Assembly: GCA_951640165.1 (NCBI GenBank)
Contig: OX621236.1
Span: 28,512,948 to 28,576,947 of the forward strand
Length of the DNA stretch: 64,000 nucleotides
Reading direction: 5' to 3'
From: Pseudoips prasinana
Lineage: Eukaryota; Arthropoda; Insecta; Lepidoptera; Nolidae
The notes below the pieces were generated by a model. It ran no database searches. It saw only the letters and a list, made by a program, of their open reading frames with translations, and was not told where the DNA came from. The position numbers and the translations under genes are program-made. Every line of letters begins with the position of its first letter. The first letter of the stretch is position 1. Below, piece after piece: positions 10,830-21,979 of the stretch.

Positions 10830-11570
10830 ATGACTACACGACAGCATGTAATATTGTGATTGGAGGAGAGAAAGTCGAACAGGTGAATGAGTTTGTATAT
10901 TTGGGAACTTTGTTTACGAGAGATGGGAAATATGAAAAAGATATTGTTAGAAGAGTAAATGCGGGGAACAGAGTGAATGGGGCACTACACGCCTTTATGA
11001 GTAGCCGGCAAGTCTCAAAGAAGGCTCGACTAGCCGTGCACGATGGAGTGTTAGTGCCAACTTTAATGTTTGGAAGTGAAAGTTGGGTATGGCAGAAAAA
11101 GAATGAAAGTAAAATAAATGCAGTGGAAATGAGAGCTCTTAGAAGTATGTGTGGTGTGACTTTGAGAGGCAGAATTCGAAATACTGATGTAAGAGCTACG
11201 AGCGTTGTGGTGTGAAAGAGGATGTAGTCACAAAGATTGAAAAAGGCATGCTGAGATGGTTTGGCCATTTGGCCAGAAAGGATGAATGAAAGAAGATTGA
11301 CAAAAGAAGTATACCTGGCCTGTGTGAATGGGACAACCGGAAGGGGAAGACCACGTCGAACATTCTCTGACCAAATTGGAGATGTAGTCAAGAAAGGGCA
11401 GGTCAGAAGTACCCTAAGCCGGCAAGCATGTCTGAAGAATATAATGACAGTAATAGAGGAAAAAGAAGTATGCAAAGATCGTGACAAATGGAAATCCGTT
11501 GTCTCTGCCTACACCTCTGGGAAACAGGCGTGAGTCTATGTATATATGTATGTATGTATTATTATTATAT
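10830..11570 (+). pseudogene. RTE-type LINE ORF2 C-terminus
   Basis: The plus strand encodes VEQVNEFVYLGTLFTRDGKYEKDIVRRVNAGNRVNGAL (10876-10989), then LVPTLMFGSESWVW, MRALRSMCGV, LRWFGHLAR, GRGRPRRTFSDQIGDVV, and the usual end EKEVCKDRDKWKSVVSAYTSGKQA with a stop near 11531. This is the region after the polymerase domain of RTE-clade non-LTR elements, so the YxDD site is not included. Two single-base frame breaks lie at about 11195 and 11270. A (TATG)n tail follows at 11535-11560, typical of a LINE 3' end. A second copy of this 3' end lies inverted at 38162-38232. The element is 5'-truncated and dead. Confidence 0.85.
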
Positions 11571-11907
11571 AATACCGAACTGTGTTAAGATGTGCCCATT
11601 TGCTTTCCATAGCAATTTTTTTATATGATCATACTTCATTTTAGTCAAAGCGCACTGACGAGTTTACTCTTAAAACTTACCATAAAGTTTTAATAGAAAA
11701 ATTATACCACGACTAATGTCCGTATATAACCTGTCTTCATGAATAACATAGTTATCTGGTTACGCCATTAGTTACGATGTTAACCGTAGAAGATAATACC
11801 TACATGATCCATGTGAGATCATCGGACATAGGGCTGCCAGATTCACATCATTAAGTCAGATTTTTTAAGAATTTCACAGTAGATTCTTATAGATAAATAT
11901 TATAATA
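11571..11907. other. Unassigned spacer
   Basis: No recognisable feature. Confidence 0.4.
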
Positions 11908-12100
11908 CTAGCTGTGCCCCGCGCTTTTATCCGCATTAATCTTTATAAATTATAGCCTATGTGTTAATCCAGGGTGTCAGCTAACTGTATACCAAATTTT
12001 ATTAAAATCGCTCCAGCCGTTGAGATGTGAAGACGTAACAAACATGCACACTCACACAGTCACACACTCACAAACTTTCGCCTTTATAATATTAGTGTGA
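11908..12100 (-). mobile_element. 193-bp non-autonomous Helitron
   Basis: Minus strand: starts TCACACTAATATTATAAAGG at 12100, contains the CACACTCACAAACTTTCG complement block, and ends with a GC hairpin and GGGGCACAGCTAG at 11908. Host A at 11907 and T at 12101 give a clean A^T insertion. A shorter relative lies at 19002-19153. Confidence 0.88.
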
Positions 12101-12652
12101 TAATAATTCCTCACTTATGCTATGCTTAAAGTTTGAAGTACTATCAGGCAAGTGACTCTTCTAGTTTGTAAATAATCGGTGCTATTTAAGTACGAATTAA
12201 GTTCATAGATGGATTTTCTAATGAAATGGCAGAGCTGTGTTTTGGTCGGTTTACGGGTGTCGATACATGCCCTTCCTATGAGACTGAACCTCATTCTTGA
12301 CTGATCTGTTGGCCTGGTGGTTAGCGACCCCGACTGCCAAGCCAGAGGTGTTGGGTTCCGTCCCCACCCAGGACAAATCTTTGTGTGATACGATTATTTG
12401 CTCTGTGTCTGGGCGTAATTTATCTATGATATGTATGTATTTAAAAATGTACTAGCTGTGCCCCGCGGTTTTACCCGCGTTACATTTTATAAATTATCAC
12501 AGCTCCTCCCCCGTAGGTGATAGCCTCATAATATGCAGCCTATATGTTGACGCGACCTCTTCGTAATATTCATGCGAAATTTGAAGTAAATCAATGCAGT
12601 ACTTTTTGAGCTTAGCCCGGACATACATACAGAAAAACAGACAAAAATTATA

Positions 12653-13571
12653 TCTATACATATAATAAAATCGTAGGAAAGTCAAAAATGTACATTGAAT
12701 ATTTTTTAAAAAGGATACTTGGGGCGTGATCTACAATCGATATCGAAGCCAAACTTATAGGTCTTTTTAGAATTTTTGTCTGTATGTATGTCCGGGCTAA
12801 ACTCAAAAAGTACTGCATGGAATTACTTCAAATTTTGCATGAATATTACTAAGAGTTCGGGTCAACATAGGTATAGGCTACATATTATCTCGCTATCACC
12901 TACGGGGGAGGAGCTATTCTTATTCTTGTGGTGGCGGCTATTTCCAGTCCCCGGAGGTCCTGGTAACACTGCGTCCAGTGATGAACTATTATGCTCGCCG
13001 CTCCAACTAAACTTCCCTGTCTAACCCTGCAACATAGATAAATTGCAGAATCTTCTTGGCAGGAGTAACGATAAAATCGTCCTGGTGCAAGAAGTGTTGG
13101 CCCAGGACGGTGTTACGTTTATGCATCAGTGGCTCACAGTGACAGAGCAGGTGTAGAGGTGTTTCGTTTGCGTTATTGCAGAATCTGCACACTCTACAGT
13201 CTCCGATGCCCACCGTGGACAGGTGTTTCCTGTGACGATGCAATGTCCCGTTAACACCCTAGCTATGATGCATAAGTTCCTCCTATAAAGCGCGAGGACT
13301 TCTTTCTCAATTTTGCGGTCGTAGCCCTTGATAGCTTTTTTGGAGTGAGTTAAACCTGGAAGTTTGTGCCAGCGTTTAACAGCTTCCTGTTTGCAATGGT
13401 TCCTTATTGTGAGTTGGACTGTGCTTTTTGGTATTCCGCATATCGGCTCAGGGCCGTATTGGACCAATTTAGCTCCAGCCCGTGCAAGTTCGTCGGCACT
13501 TTCGTTGCCCTCGGGAGGAGCTATGATAATATATAAAATTTAACGCGGGTAAAACCGCGGGGCACAGCTAG
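12653..13571 (+). mobile_element. Helitron of the same family inside the first (level 3)
   Basis: Starts TCTATACATATAATAAAATC at 12653 and ends with the hairpin and GGCACAGCTAG at 13571. Host bases A(12652) and T(13572) belong to the outer Helitron, whose body continues correctly on both sides. Without the LINE insertion and one copy of its 12-bp duplication it is 312 bp, matching the 313 bp of the outer copy. Confidence 0.9.
12918..13512 (-). pseudogene. 5'-truncated RNase H LINE insertion (level 4)
   Basis: Flanked by a perfect 12-bp target duplication GGGAGGAGCTAT at 12906-12917 and 13513-13524, so it inserted by target-primed reverse transcription. The minus strand starts inside the RNase H end (EGNESADELARAGA, catalytic Asp region), runs through KRWHKLPGLTHSKKAIKGYDRKIEKEVLALYRRN, and then the zinc knuckle CRVCRFCNNANETPLHLLCHC. 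The sequence is in two frames, with a frameshift near 13235-13250. It ends with DREV-stop near 13010, a short untranslated region, and a tail of AAGAATAAGA type. The family is an RNase H-bearing LINE (I/R1-like group). Confidence 0.88.
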
Positions 13572-13871
13572 TAAATTATATTTTTGGCTTCGATATCGAT
13601 TGTATATCACACCCCAAGTAAGCTTTTTAAAAATTTTTCAATGTACAGTTTTGACTTTCCTACGATTTTATTGTATGTATAGATAAATATGTTTATTAGT
13701 TGTCTGGTTGCCATAGTAGGTACAGGCTCTGCCTAAATTGTGATCAGATGGCAGTGTGTTAGTTGTCCCAAGATATTTATTTATTCTAGTTCCAGTAAGT
13801 CGGATCTCTTGAATCATTTCAGTCTCCAATTGTAAACTATATTTTCAATTGTTGTAATGGATTGCTTTGTA

Positions 13872-13999
13872 CAGACGCCAGCACATCAAGCTACCCCAAT
13901 CTGTCAAATTTCCCCAATTGAAAGCCAACTTTTGTGATAAAGTTGAAAATCTATAAAAGAAATTTGACAGATTGGGATAGCTGGTTGTGCTGGCGTCTC
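13872..13999. mobile_element. CAGACGCC MITE, copy 2 (128 bp)
   Basis: Terminal repeats CAGACGCCAGCACATCAAGC and its degenerate complement (GGCGTCTC at the right end), with TA at 13870-13871 and 14000-14001. Internally inverted as in the other copies, but the middle is several bases shorter. Confidence 0.87.
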
Positions 14000-14046
14000 T
14001 ACTTAGTCTTATGTCAAATTATAATAAATCATGTATTCGAATTTTT

Positions 14047-14284
14047 GAAGTTATACTTCTTTTGGCGCGATGGAGAAATATGATGAGAGTGAATTTTTAC
14101 GATGCGCGCGCACACCGACACCAAAAAAATTAACAGCATGCAGTTAGTTCTAGGTGGTATGAGAGTGAATTTTTACGATGCGCGCGCATCGTAAAAATAA
14201 CAGCATGACGTTGGTTCTAGGTGGTATGAAAATTGATAACTATGTTCAAGTTGTATATTAAGAAGTATAACTTTTAACGCGTGT
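14047..14284. mobile_element. MITE-like element (GAAGTTATACTTCTT family), copy 1
   Basis: Ends are inverted: GAAGTTATACTTCTTTTGG at the left and AAGAAGTATAACTTT at the right. The interior holds two tandem ~90-bp modules, each with GAGTGAATTTTTACGATGCG and TTCTAGGTGGTATGA. A second copy lies at 28497-28740. Flanking words (ACACACAAG) are shared between the copies, so the true ends may lie a little outside. No coding capacity. Confidence 0.7.
14169..14198. repeat. Perfect 30-bp palindrome in the MITE
   Basis: Positions 14169-14183 and 14184-14198 are exact reverse complements with no loop; the centre is GCGCGCGC. It lies in the second internal module. In the other copy (near 28630-28660) the palindrome is broken by substitutions. 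Confidence 0.9.
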
Positions 14285-15616
14285 ACACACAAGATTTTTT
14301 AATTAAAATATAATACTTCAATAGAGATAATCAGATAGTAAGTAGATTTTGGTCCCAGTAAATAAATACATAGAACCGAAATAAAAACTTTTTAAGTTCG
14401 AAGTTTCTGATAGAAAAGATTTAGAGCCGAACAAATGGGATTTCATTTTTTACCATCGGTCCCTTCAAGCATATTATATACTGATGACCCTATCGAGTCA
14501 TTGCAAGGATGTTGGCTGATAACGCATGGTCTAGTGACGTAAGCCAAGGCTGTGTTTCTTATCCTCACGATTTCTTCATAGTTTACTGCTATGCACACAT
14601 ATTTATTTTATTCGATGCGTATCCAATGTGAGCAATTTTGAAGAAATAGTATTCAAATTACGAACTTCCTATAAGCTTCTATTAAACAAGGCATTGAATA
14701 GCATTCTTGCAATATAAGTGAGTAATTATTTTCAATGTCGTTTTTTAATAAATAGTTTGTTGAAAATATGGCAATAGATCATGTATTAACGTGAAGAACT
14801 GAATACCAAGGAACTGTTATTAATTGTTAAAACTTGTTCTTAGGTATGGAAAATAAAACAAAGGTAAATGTGTGTTGTAAATTTTCCGGTCATGACTTTC
14901 CGCCAGGACGATCTTATTAATTATACCTACTTAATATCGATAATGGCTTGACACTTCGCCGCAGGAGGAGCCTTATTTTTTTTAAATATTAATTTATATC
15001 TCGTTATATATTATTTTTTCATATCAATTGTGAAAAATAAGAAAATACATAAATAATATGGAATAATAACAGTTAAAATATATTTATTTCAGTCAAACTC
15101 CATAGCGTGTTAGTAACAATCGCAAAAAAATATCACACAAAAATGGCACAATGCACTACATGAACATCTCCGCATAATTGAGTACTCCCACCATCCGATC
15201 AACACGCGAAACCGTCAAAACGTGTCTCCGTCAGTCGTCCCGGGGTTTGTTGGTTGCGACGCACCGTACCTTGCAGAGCACTTTAAGTTGTGTGTCATGA
15301 AAATATCTATACCAAACTTTACGGCAGCCCTGAAGTTTTTCTTTTAACATGATGTTTACATTCAATGATTTTCTATGGTACTTCAGGTAAGATTCGCATT
15401 GCTTAAGAATTAAAGTTGATGCTAACAGAAATGGGATAAGGCACGAAAGAGGAACAGTATGGATACAAGCTTTTATGAACATATGATAATATATTTCTGT
15501 GTGTGTACTGTTTCTGAACGCATTGCAATTGTTAATATCTGAACGATTAAAACGCGTCATGTTTTCAGGGTGTCATTCTTATCTGTCATTCGTTTCAACG
15601 CGTTTTGATTTTTGTA
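14285..15616. other. Unassigned non-coding DNA
   Basis: No recognisable family or gene. A minus-strand frame of 109 codons (15560-15231) and an overlapping plus frame from 15499 show no domain. Confidence 0.35.
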
Positions 15617-15677
15617 TTTTCTCGATTCGTCTTTTTCTGAAAAGAAAAATCGAGAAAAGTCGAAAAGACGAATCGAG
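15617..15677. repeat. Nested inverted repeat
   Basis: CTCGATTCGTCTTTTT at 15621-15636 pairs with 15662-15677 (15 of 16). An inner TTTTCTCGA/TCGAGAAAA pair competes with it, so two alternative hairpins can form. Confidence 0.7.
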
Positions 15678-16291
15678 GCTATGTTCCATTTTCAAAAACT
15701 GGTGTAATTTCGAGATTGCTTGTATGTGTAAATGTGGTGGATATTTAAACATAACATCTTCGACAACGTACACAAGTAGAGAAAAGTGCGATATCGCCGC
15801 GAATTGTGATTTCCGTGTTGAAACGAAAACTCCATAGAAGTCTCTAGTAACGTCTCCACTGCTTTACTGGGGTAGGACTATGTCTTGACTGTGACGGACT
15901 TGACTGGACTTTGACTGACTGACTTTAAAAATAAAATATTACAACGGAAGATGAGGCGGTATGGTATCACGGTATGGCCTGCCCAAAGAGGGCGAAAAAA
16001 CAAAAAGTTTTGATTGTGGGAAGGTTAAACATATTGATATAAAACTCGCGACACGTGTAGTTGATTATATTGGTTAACTGAGTTGTAATTGTATTGATGT
16101 GTTGTGAGCGCGGCGGTGAGAACTTTGAATAATTTGTCATGAAAATGACACTTGTGTAAAAGGCTGTGTACCTAGCAGTATCTCTTTTGGAGTTTGTTGG
16201 CTTCCCTGTAGTTTGTCTTGTCTTGGTTGGGGTGTACTTACATACAGCAATTCGACCCTTCAGGATCTTTTGTACTAACCCCCATTGGTTT

Positions 16292-16454
16292 TTACTCTAT
16301 CCCTAGAGCCCTGAATGAAGTCTGCACATTATCCAGTACGCTTCCTAGGGGTAGATCCTTGTAGTCTCCTGGTTATGGATATGCCAGACCCAGGATGGCC
16401 ATTCTGTGTCTTGCCAACGCATCGCATTTACATATTATATGCCCGTAGTTTACG
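16292..16454 (-). pseudogene. RNase H-type LINE C-terminal knuckle relic
   Basis: Minus frame from 16454: VNYGHIICKCDALARHRMAILGLAYP, stop, PGDYKDLPLGSVLDNVQTSF...LGIE-stop. The H-x3-C-x-C-x-AL-x2-x-R block followed by 'LG-P--DL-LGSVLDF---S' is the end of RNase H-bearing LINE ORFs I know from insects. One in-frame stop is visible. Upstream cysteines and the RNase H domain are missing. Confidence 0.65.
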
Positions 16455-16982
16455 TGAACCTATTATAAAATAAACGCTCTTTATGGCCATAATTTATGTT
16501 TAGTAATAAGGTAGCTGGCTGGACGCCTGAAACACCGCGTTACGGCGGGAAGTTTATAGATTAAGTTAAATTTTAAGAGGCTCTTTGTAAACACGAAGAC
16601 AAAGTACCGTTAGTAGCAAGTAGAATGTAACGTAATAATAATAATTCTTTATTTTAGAACAACATAGGCTCCACTGTGCTAGTAACGAATTGTCTTAAAA
16701 TATGTTAGTAACTTAATTTTATATGATAGTTGTAGTAGGTTAAATAATTAATAAAAAAAGAATTAATAGATGGTCCTTCTGGCCGAATTTCATCTATGGA
16801 AGCTCATCTCAAAGAAGATTAGCAAACTACGCAGAACATATTATGGTGCTCCACAATCCACGGGGCACCATGTGTATGGTATTAACCACTCCGCCACCGC
16901 ACCGTGGTTCTCAGACTCGAATTTATACAATGCAATCGATTTCAATTTTAGCATGTTTAAAATGCTAAAAGTAATAAATGAA
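16455..16982. other. Unassigned spacer
   Basis: AT-rich with an AATAAT run near 16633. No feature recognised. Confidence 0.4.
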
Positions 16983-17210
16983 TTGGCGTGGTTGGCAAAT
17001 GCTTGCTTTTTGCGCCGGATGTCGTGGGTTCGATTCCCACCCAGGACAGATATTTGTGTGCATGGACATGTCTGTTTGTCCTGAGTCTGGGTGTAATTAC
17101 CTATATAAGTATGAATTTACAAAAGATAAGTAGTATCTATATCAGTTATCTAGTTTCCATAGTACAAGCTCTGCTTAGTTTGGGATCAGATGGCCGTGTG
17201 TAAATAATGT
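16983..17210 (+). repeat. SINE-A, full length and well preserved
   Basis: TTGGCGTGGTTGGCAAATGC head, B box GGGTTCGATTCCC at about 17027-17039, CCTGAGTCTGGGTGTAATTA body and GGGATCAGATGGCCGTGTGT tail. I used this copy as the reference for the family. The head resembles a tRNA D arm and T arm. Confidence 0.9.
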
Positions 17211-17989
17211 TGAAAGACTATTCGTACAATAAGTCGGTAGGTTCTACTTACATATAATGAGCTTATTATGAGTAGTTCTTAACATCCCAAACTTTGTTAA
17301 TAACGTTTAGCTACATAATAATAGATAACGGTACTGTAAGACATATGGCGGTGAGGAGCAAGTCGCTTAAAGTTATATTACAAAATGTACACAATGTATA
17401 GCATCATACGAAGCCGATAGAGTTTTTTTTTTTAAAGATATGTATATGCCCCTTGCTTGTTTCCATAATTCGGCATTGAATTGTGTTGTCTTAGTTATAT
17501 AAATATTATTTTTTTATTTGTGAGAATAGGGCAAAATATCCTAAGCTGATCCATATTTACAAATAGGAAAAGATGAGTAAGAGCATAATCTTATCTAAAA
17601 ATTTCGTCTTGACTCATCGATATAAGAAGTTGGAAATAGACTAGAATAATTTCGTTATAAAAATTGAATAATTCACGGTTTAAAAGAAAAAAATCTGTTT
17701 CAATATGGTCGTATAAGCATTGTCGTAATCTATTTTAATATTTAAATTGTAGACGAAGCTGTGTTATATGTACATACCATTGTGAAGGACGGGCGTACTG
17801 AGTCACACCGGCAACGTAATGGTAAAAAGAATTTTCACCATTTTGATACCGAACCTTGAAGATGAGCTTTTTATGTTAACCTATCTGGAAAACAGATTCA
17901 GAACAAGTCTTCATTTATATATGTGTTTTATTTACTAAAATAACTAGAAAAAAGTGTTTTTGCCACATATAGTGATAAATACAAAAATG
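17211..17989. other. Unassigned AT-rich DNA
   Basis: No recognisable gene or repeat. Confidence 0.4.
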
Positions 17990-18150
17990 TATTTAAAATA
18001 AAAACTTGTTATGTAAATTATAGCCTCTGTGTTATTCAGATATGTAAGCTATATTACTACAAAGTTTCATCACAATCCTTTCGGTAGATTTTGCTTGAAG
18101 AAGTAAAAACTTACATACTCACACACTCACAAACTCGTGTGATTAAGATA
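17990..18150 (-). repeat. Degenerate Helitron body fragment
   Basis: Words such as AAATTATAGCCTCTGTGTTA, CTACAAAGTTTCATCA and ACTCACACACTCACAAACTC match, in order, the interior of the minus-strand Helitron at 11908-12100. Neither the CTAG hairpin nor the TC end survives. Confidence 0.5.
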
Positions 18151-18356
18151 ACCTTACCTTTACGATATTTGTACTGTATCATAGTACAAATAAAGATATC
18201 TTTGAAATTAAACTTTTGTTCCAAAAGTTTAATTACCGAAATGTACTGTATAATTAATGGGAGACACTTTGTATTAATTTTTCAAGTAAAGACAATACAA
18301 AGTATGACGTGCGTTGGTCGTTTGTAACTTGCCGTCAATGTTTTTAATATAATTAT

Positions 18357-18411
18357 AGGATGACTTGAATAAACTTATGGTATGAAACCATAAGTTTATT
18401 CAAGTCATCCT
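18357..18411. repeat. Perfect 25-bp-arm hairpin
   Basis: 18357-18381 and 18387-18411 are exact complements with the loop ATGAA. No family copies seen. Confidence 0.93.
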
Positions 18412-18593
18412 GCGGCAACTGCGTCGTTCTTGTGAGATTGATGTTTAATATGAGAAACCTACCTATTACTGCCTACCTGGTAAAATATGACCAAATAAAA
18501 TTTATTACAGATTTTAAAAAAATCCGCAATACTTTCAGTCTAGCTATTCGGAAACTACGATTCCACATGATAAATAAACTCATAATAATAGTA

Positions 18594-18815
18594 ATAAATA
18601 TCTTGGGATAACTAACACACTGCCATCTGATCCCAAACTAGGCAGAGCCTGTATTATGGCAACCGGACAACTGATAAACATGCTTATATTTCTAACACAG
18701 AACAAACAATACATAATCGTGCTGATCTCACAAAGATTTGTCCTGGGCGGGAATCGAACCCACGACCCCTGGTTTAGCAGTTAGGGACACTAATCACTAG
18801 ATCAACAGGCCAGTC
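18594..18815 (-). repeat. SINE-B, full length
   Basis: Minus strand: head complement GATCAACAGGCCAGTC at the right end, B box GGTTCGATTCCC at about 18750-18765, and the TGTTAGTTATCCCAAGATAT tail at the left. It shows the uninterrupted structure of the elements split at 8877-9342 and 12303-13780. Confidence 0.85.
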
Positions 18816-19001
18816 AATATATATTTTTTTATTTGTATTATTCCGATGTATTCAATGAATACAATTCTGGAAGTCACATAAAAGGGATTAATATTATTAC
18901 CGACTTCAAAAGAAATGTATTAATAATAGCTGTAATTGTTATTTTTTGTTATTAATGCCGAAATTGCAACAATATATAGTGACACGTGACAAATGATTAT
19001 A

Positions 19002-19153
19002 TCGCACTAATATTATAAAGGTGAAAGTTTGTGAGCCTATATGTTTGTTACTTCTTCACGCAAAAACTACCGAACGGATTTTGATGAAACTATGTAGTGA
19101 TGTATTAAAAATTTATTAAGTTTAACGCGGGTAAAACCGCGGGGCACAGCTAG
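19002..19153 (+). mobile_element. 152-bp non-autonomous Helitron
   Basis: Starts TCGCACTAATATTATAAAGG after A(19001). It contains AAAACTACCGAACGGATTTT, then the hairpin CGCGGGTAAAACCGCG, and ends GGCACAGCTAG at 19153 followed by T. It shares the 5' end of the 11908-12100 element and the 3' end of the 12653 family. Confidence 0.88.
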
Positions 19154-19169
19154 TGTATAATAATTATGG

Positions 19170-19231
19170 GTGTACTTTGTGTCCGTTAATTAAATGTTTG
19201 TAAAGTACCCCATGCACGACACAGAGATTTA
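19170..19231 (+). repeat. SINE-C 3' fragment
   Basis: TGTACTTTGTGTCCGTTAAT and TGTTTGTAAAGTACCCCATG match the SINE-C 3' body in plus orientation. The head is lost. Confidence 0.65.
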
Positions 19232-19292
19232 TACCCTGTATATATAACTTATAAGCTATATTCCATTTAGTGTAAACCGCTTAGAAAATTTT

Positions 19293-21415
19293 TAATGTAA
19301 TATAGTAAAACAAATAGCATGGCTGCCCTATCATGATAATCCGGATCACTTGTACAACTCTTTATTCAATTTGATTAATGATGAGTTCTGCACAATATTT
19401 ACACCCAAACAACTGTCTGTAAGTGACCGTCTGGTATTCAGTGATTGGGCAACTCCAGGCATCTATAAAAGTCGGAATCGGTTGTATGAATTGTATGAAG
19501 AAAGATCCCATAATCATAATACAGCTTTTCAAGAATATGTGAAACAATATGCCAAAACATTTAGACGAGCCTGTACCGCTGCTAAATCTTTGCACATAAA
19601 AAATATACTTAAATCTTCTACAAATATAATCAAAACTACTTGGAAGATAATTAATGCTGAGACACGTAAAACAAAAATACGTAGTCGTGATTTTAACTTA
19701 GTAATAAACAATATAGATATTAAAGGCGATTTGGAGATTGCGACTGAGTTTGAAAAATATTTTTCGAATATTCCAGTCATAATTACTAACTCTTTCATAT
19801 TCTTCTACATCTGCTGAGCAGATACTCAAGCAAAGCGTAGGGTCGTGTGACACAGTTTTTGAATTTTCGGTGGTTAGCCCTAAAGATATTTCAAATGCTT
19901 TCAAGAGTATTAATATGAAAAACACAAAGGATCTGTGGGGTCTATCTGTTAAGACTGTTTCATCAATTATTACTATAATCGCCCCACACTTAGCTACTGT
20001 GTTCAATTACTGTGTTGCATCAGGTGTATTTCCTGACATGATGAAGTATAGTAAAATCATTCCTTTGTTTAAAGCTGGTGATACTTCAGACCCTTCAAAT
20101 TTTCGACCTGTTTCCGTGCTGCCCACTCTTAGTAAAATATTTGAAAAGCTTATGCTTAGCCAGCTGCTCAGACACTTTAATATACATAATTTACTACACC
20201 GGAAACAGTTTGGATTCACAAAGGGTTGTTCAACCATAGATGCAGGGGTCAACTTATTAAAAAGTATATTCGCGGCGTGGGAAGACTCGCAAGATGCATT
20301 AGGTATCTTTTGCGATTTGTCCAAAGCGTTCGATTGCGTTCATCATGATACTCTGGTCAGAAAATTACACCACTACGGTATTAGGAACAAGGCTCTCGAA
20401 CTTCTGACTTCTTACTTGGGCAATAGAATTCAGAAGGTCGAAATAAACGGTAAAATATCTCCGGGATCTCCAGTGGCAATGGGCGTTCCACAGGGGTCAA
20501 TTCTTGGCCCATTTTTGTTTTTAATTTATATAAATGACTTACCTTACTATGTAAGGGATAAGCATGAGATTGTGTTGTTTGCAGATGATACTTCCCTGAC
20601 GTTCAAAATAAACCGACAATTAAGCAATTTTGACGATGTTAATGATGCAATCTCTAAAGTTGTTCATTGGTTTAATGCCAATAATCTTGTGCTTAATGAT
20701 AAGAAAACTAAAGTCATAAAATTCACTACACCGAATGTGAAACAGGCGACAACCAATGTACAACTTAATGGAGCTAGGTTGGACCCTGTTGAATCAACTG
20801 TGATCTTGGTTATCACTATTGACTCAAAGCTACAATGGAGCCCACAAATAGAAAAACTGTCCGGCAAATTAAGTTCTGCAGCATATGCAGTGAAAACTAT
20901 TAGACGGCTGACTGATGTTGACACAGCTAGAATGGTTTATTTCAGTTATTTTCATAGTGTAATGTCCTATGGAATTCTTCTCTGGGGTAGCTCTGCTGAC
21001 ATTAACACCATATTTATATTGCAAAAAAGAGCTGTAAGAGCTATCTATAATCTTGGCCCGAGAGTGTCTCTAAGAGAAAAGTTCAAAGAGGTCAACATTC
21101 TAACTATACCATCTCAGTATAGGTATATATGAAAACTTACTATATGTGCATAAAAATATCGATTCCTTCTGTAAAAGGAGCGATACACATAATGTAAATA
21201 CTAGAAATAAGAATAATCTCATATAGCATACTACCCGTCTCCACAAAATAAGTAACTCTTTTATGGGGCAATGTATAAGATTCTATAACAAACTTCCCAA
21301 TGATATTAGAGAATTGTCTACAAATAAGTTTAAAAGAATTATTAAAGCCAAATTGTGTAGCAGGGCATATTACAAAATTTCTGATTATTTAAGTGATAAA
21401 AGTGCTTGGGATTGA
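19293..21415 (+). pseudogene. Jockey/CR1-like LINE reverse transcriptase ORF2 (broken)
   Basis: This is a non-LTR reverse transcriptase that would copy its own RNA at a nicked target. The linker after the lost endonuclease reads IAWLPYHDNPDHLYNSLFNLINDEF... from 19299. After a frameshift near 19790, a 420-codon frame (19870-21132) holds PLFKAGD-SDPSNFRPVSVLPTLSKIFEK, GIFCDLSKAFDCVHHD (residues 146-160, first catalytic Asp), GVPQGSILGP (205-214) and FADDTS (237-242, catalytic pair). A 4-base insertion near 21126 breaks the frame; the C-terminus resumes as YENLLYVHKNI... and RFYNKLPNDIREL, with one more stop, ending near 21415. The endonuclease and ORF1 are absent (5' truncation). Clade assignment is approximate. 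Confidence 0.9.
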
Positions 21416-21612
21416 GTTGTTCTGAGTCAACACACATGATTGTCATTAATCTTACGTATATTTTATTTTAAAAAAGGATTCCTACTGAGTTTTCTGGCAG
21501 TGTTTCTCAGTAGCTGCCACGTCATGCACTGCACGGTAGGGAAAAAAAATATGACGATTCCACATAAATGTAAAATTTTTACGGAATAAAGTACCTTTGA
21601 CTTTGACTTTGA
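21416..21612 (+). repeat. 3' untranslated region and (TTTGAC)n tail of the LINE
   Basis: Non-coding, with an AATAAAG word at about 21585 and a short TTTGAC microsatellite at 21594-21612. Such short tandem tails, rather than poly(A), are usual for this LINE group and mark the 3' end. Confidence 0.75.
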
Positions 21613-21979
21613 CCCCGTTGTTTTTAGGGTTCCGTAGCCAAATGGCAAAAAACGGAACCCTTATAGATTCGTCATGTCTGTCTGTCTGTCTGTCCGTCCG
21701 TATGTCACAGCCACTTTTTTCCGAAACTATAAGAGCTGTACTGTTGAAACTTGGTAAGTAGATGTATTCTGTGATCCGTATTAAGATTTTTAGAAAAATA
21801 GAAAAAGAACAATAATTATGGGGGGAAAATTTTTCATCGTACCCATACATGTGGGGTGTCTATGAATAGGTCTTCAAAAATGATATTGAGGTTTCTAATA
21901 TCATTTTTTTTCTAAACTGAATAGTTTGCGCGAGAGACACTTCCAAGTGGTAAAATGAGTGTCCCCCCCCCCTGTAACT

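Larger units (their letters stand above)
12452..13683 (-). mobile_element. Helitron inside SINE-B (level 2)
   Basis: Minus strand: CTAG end at 12452 preceded by the hairpin CGCGGGTAAAACCGCG; TC end at 13683. Removing the nested insertion leaves 12452-12652 plus 13572-13683, 313 bp. The insertion point in SINE-B obeys A^T. The same family occurs at 12653-13571, 32589-34694 and 55490-55801. Confidence 0.9.
12303..13780 (+). repeat. SINE-B, outermost shell of a four-level nest
   Basis: The head (GTTGGCCTGGTGGTTAGCGA, with B box GGGTTCCGTCCCC) lies at 12303-12451. The tail (TTAGTTGTCTGGTTGCCATA ... TGTCCCAAGATATTTATT) resumes at 13684 and ends near 13780. The two halves join at A(12451)^T(13684), exactly where a Helitron inserted. 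An uninterrupted copy lies at 18594-18815 on the other strand. Confidence 0.85.

Noticed and set aside
10834..11487. 217-codon minus-strand frame
   Set aside because: It is the antisense shadow of the RTE-type LINE C-terminus on the plus strand, which has clear family motifs.
12918..13512. LINE fragment captured by a Helitron (gene capture)
   Set aside because: A perfect 12-bp target duplication and a LINE 3' tail show a normal retrotransposition into an existing Helitron; capture is not needed.
15499..15837. 112-codon plus frame as a host exon
   Set aside because: No domain, no visible splice context, and it runs through an inverted repeat. Not supported as coding.
21961..21972. C run as a biological feature
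   Set aside because: A mononucleotide run of about ten C is more likely a sequencing or simple-repeat effect.
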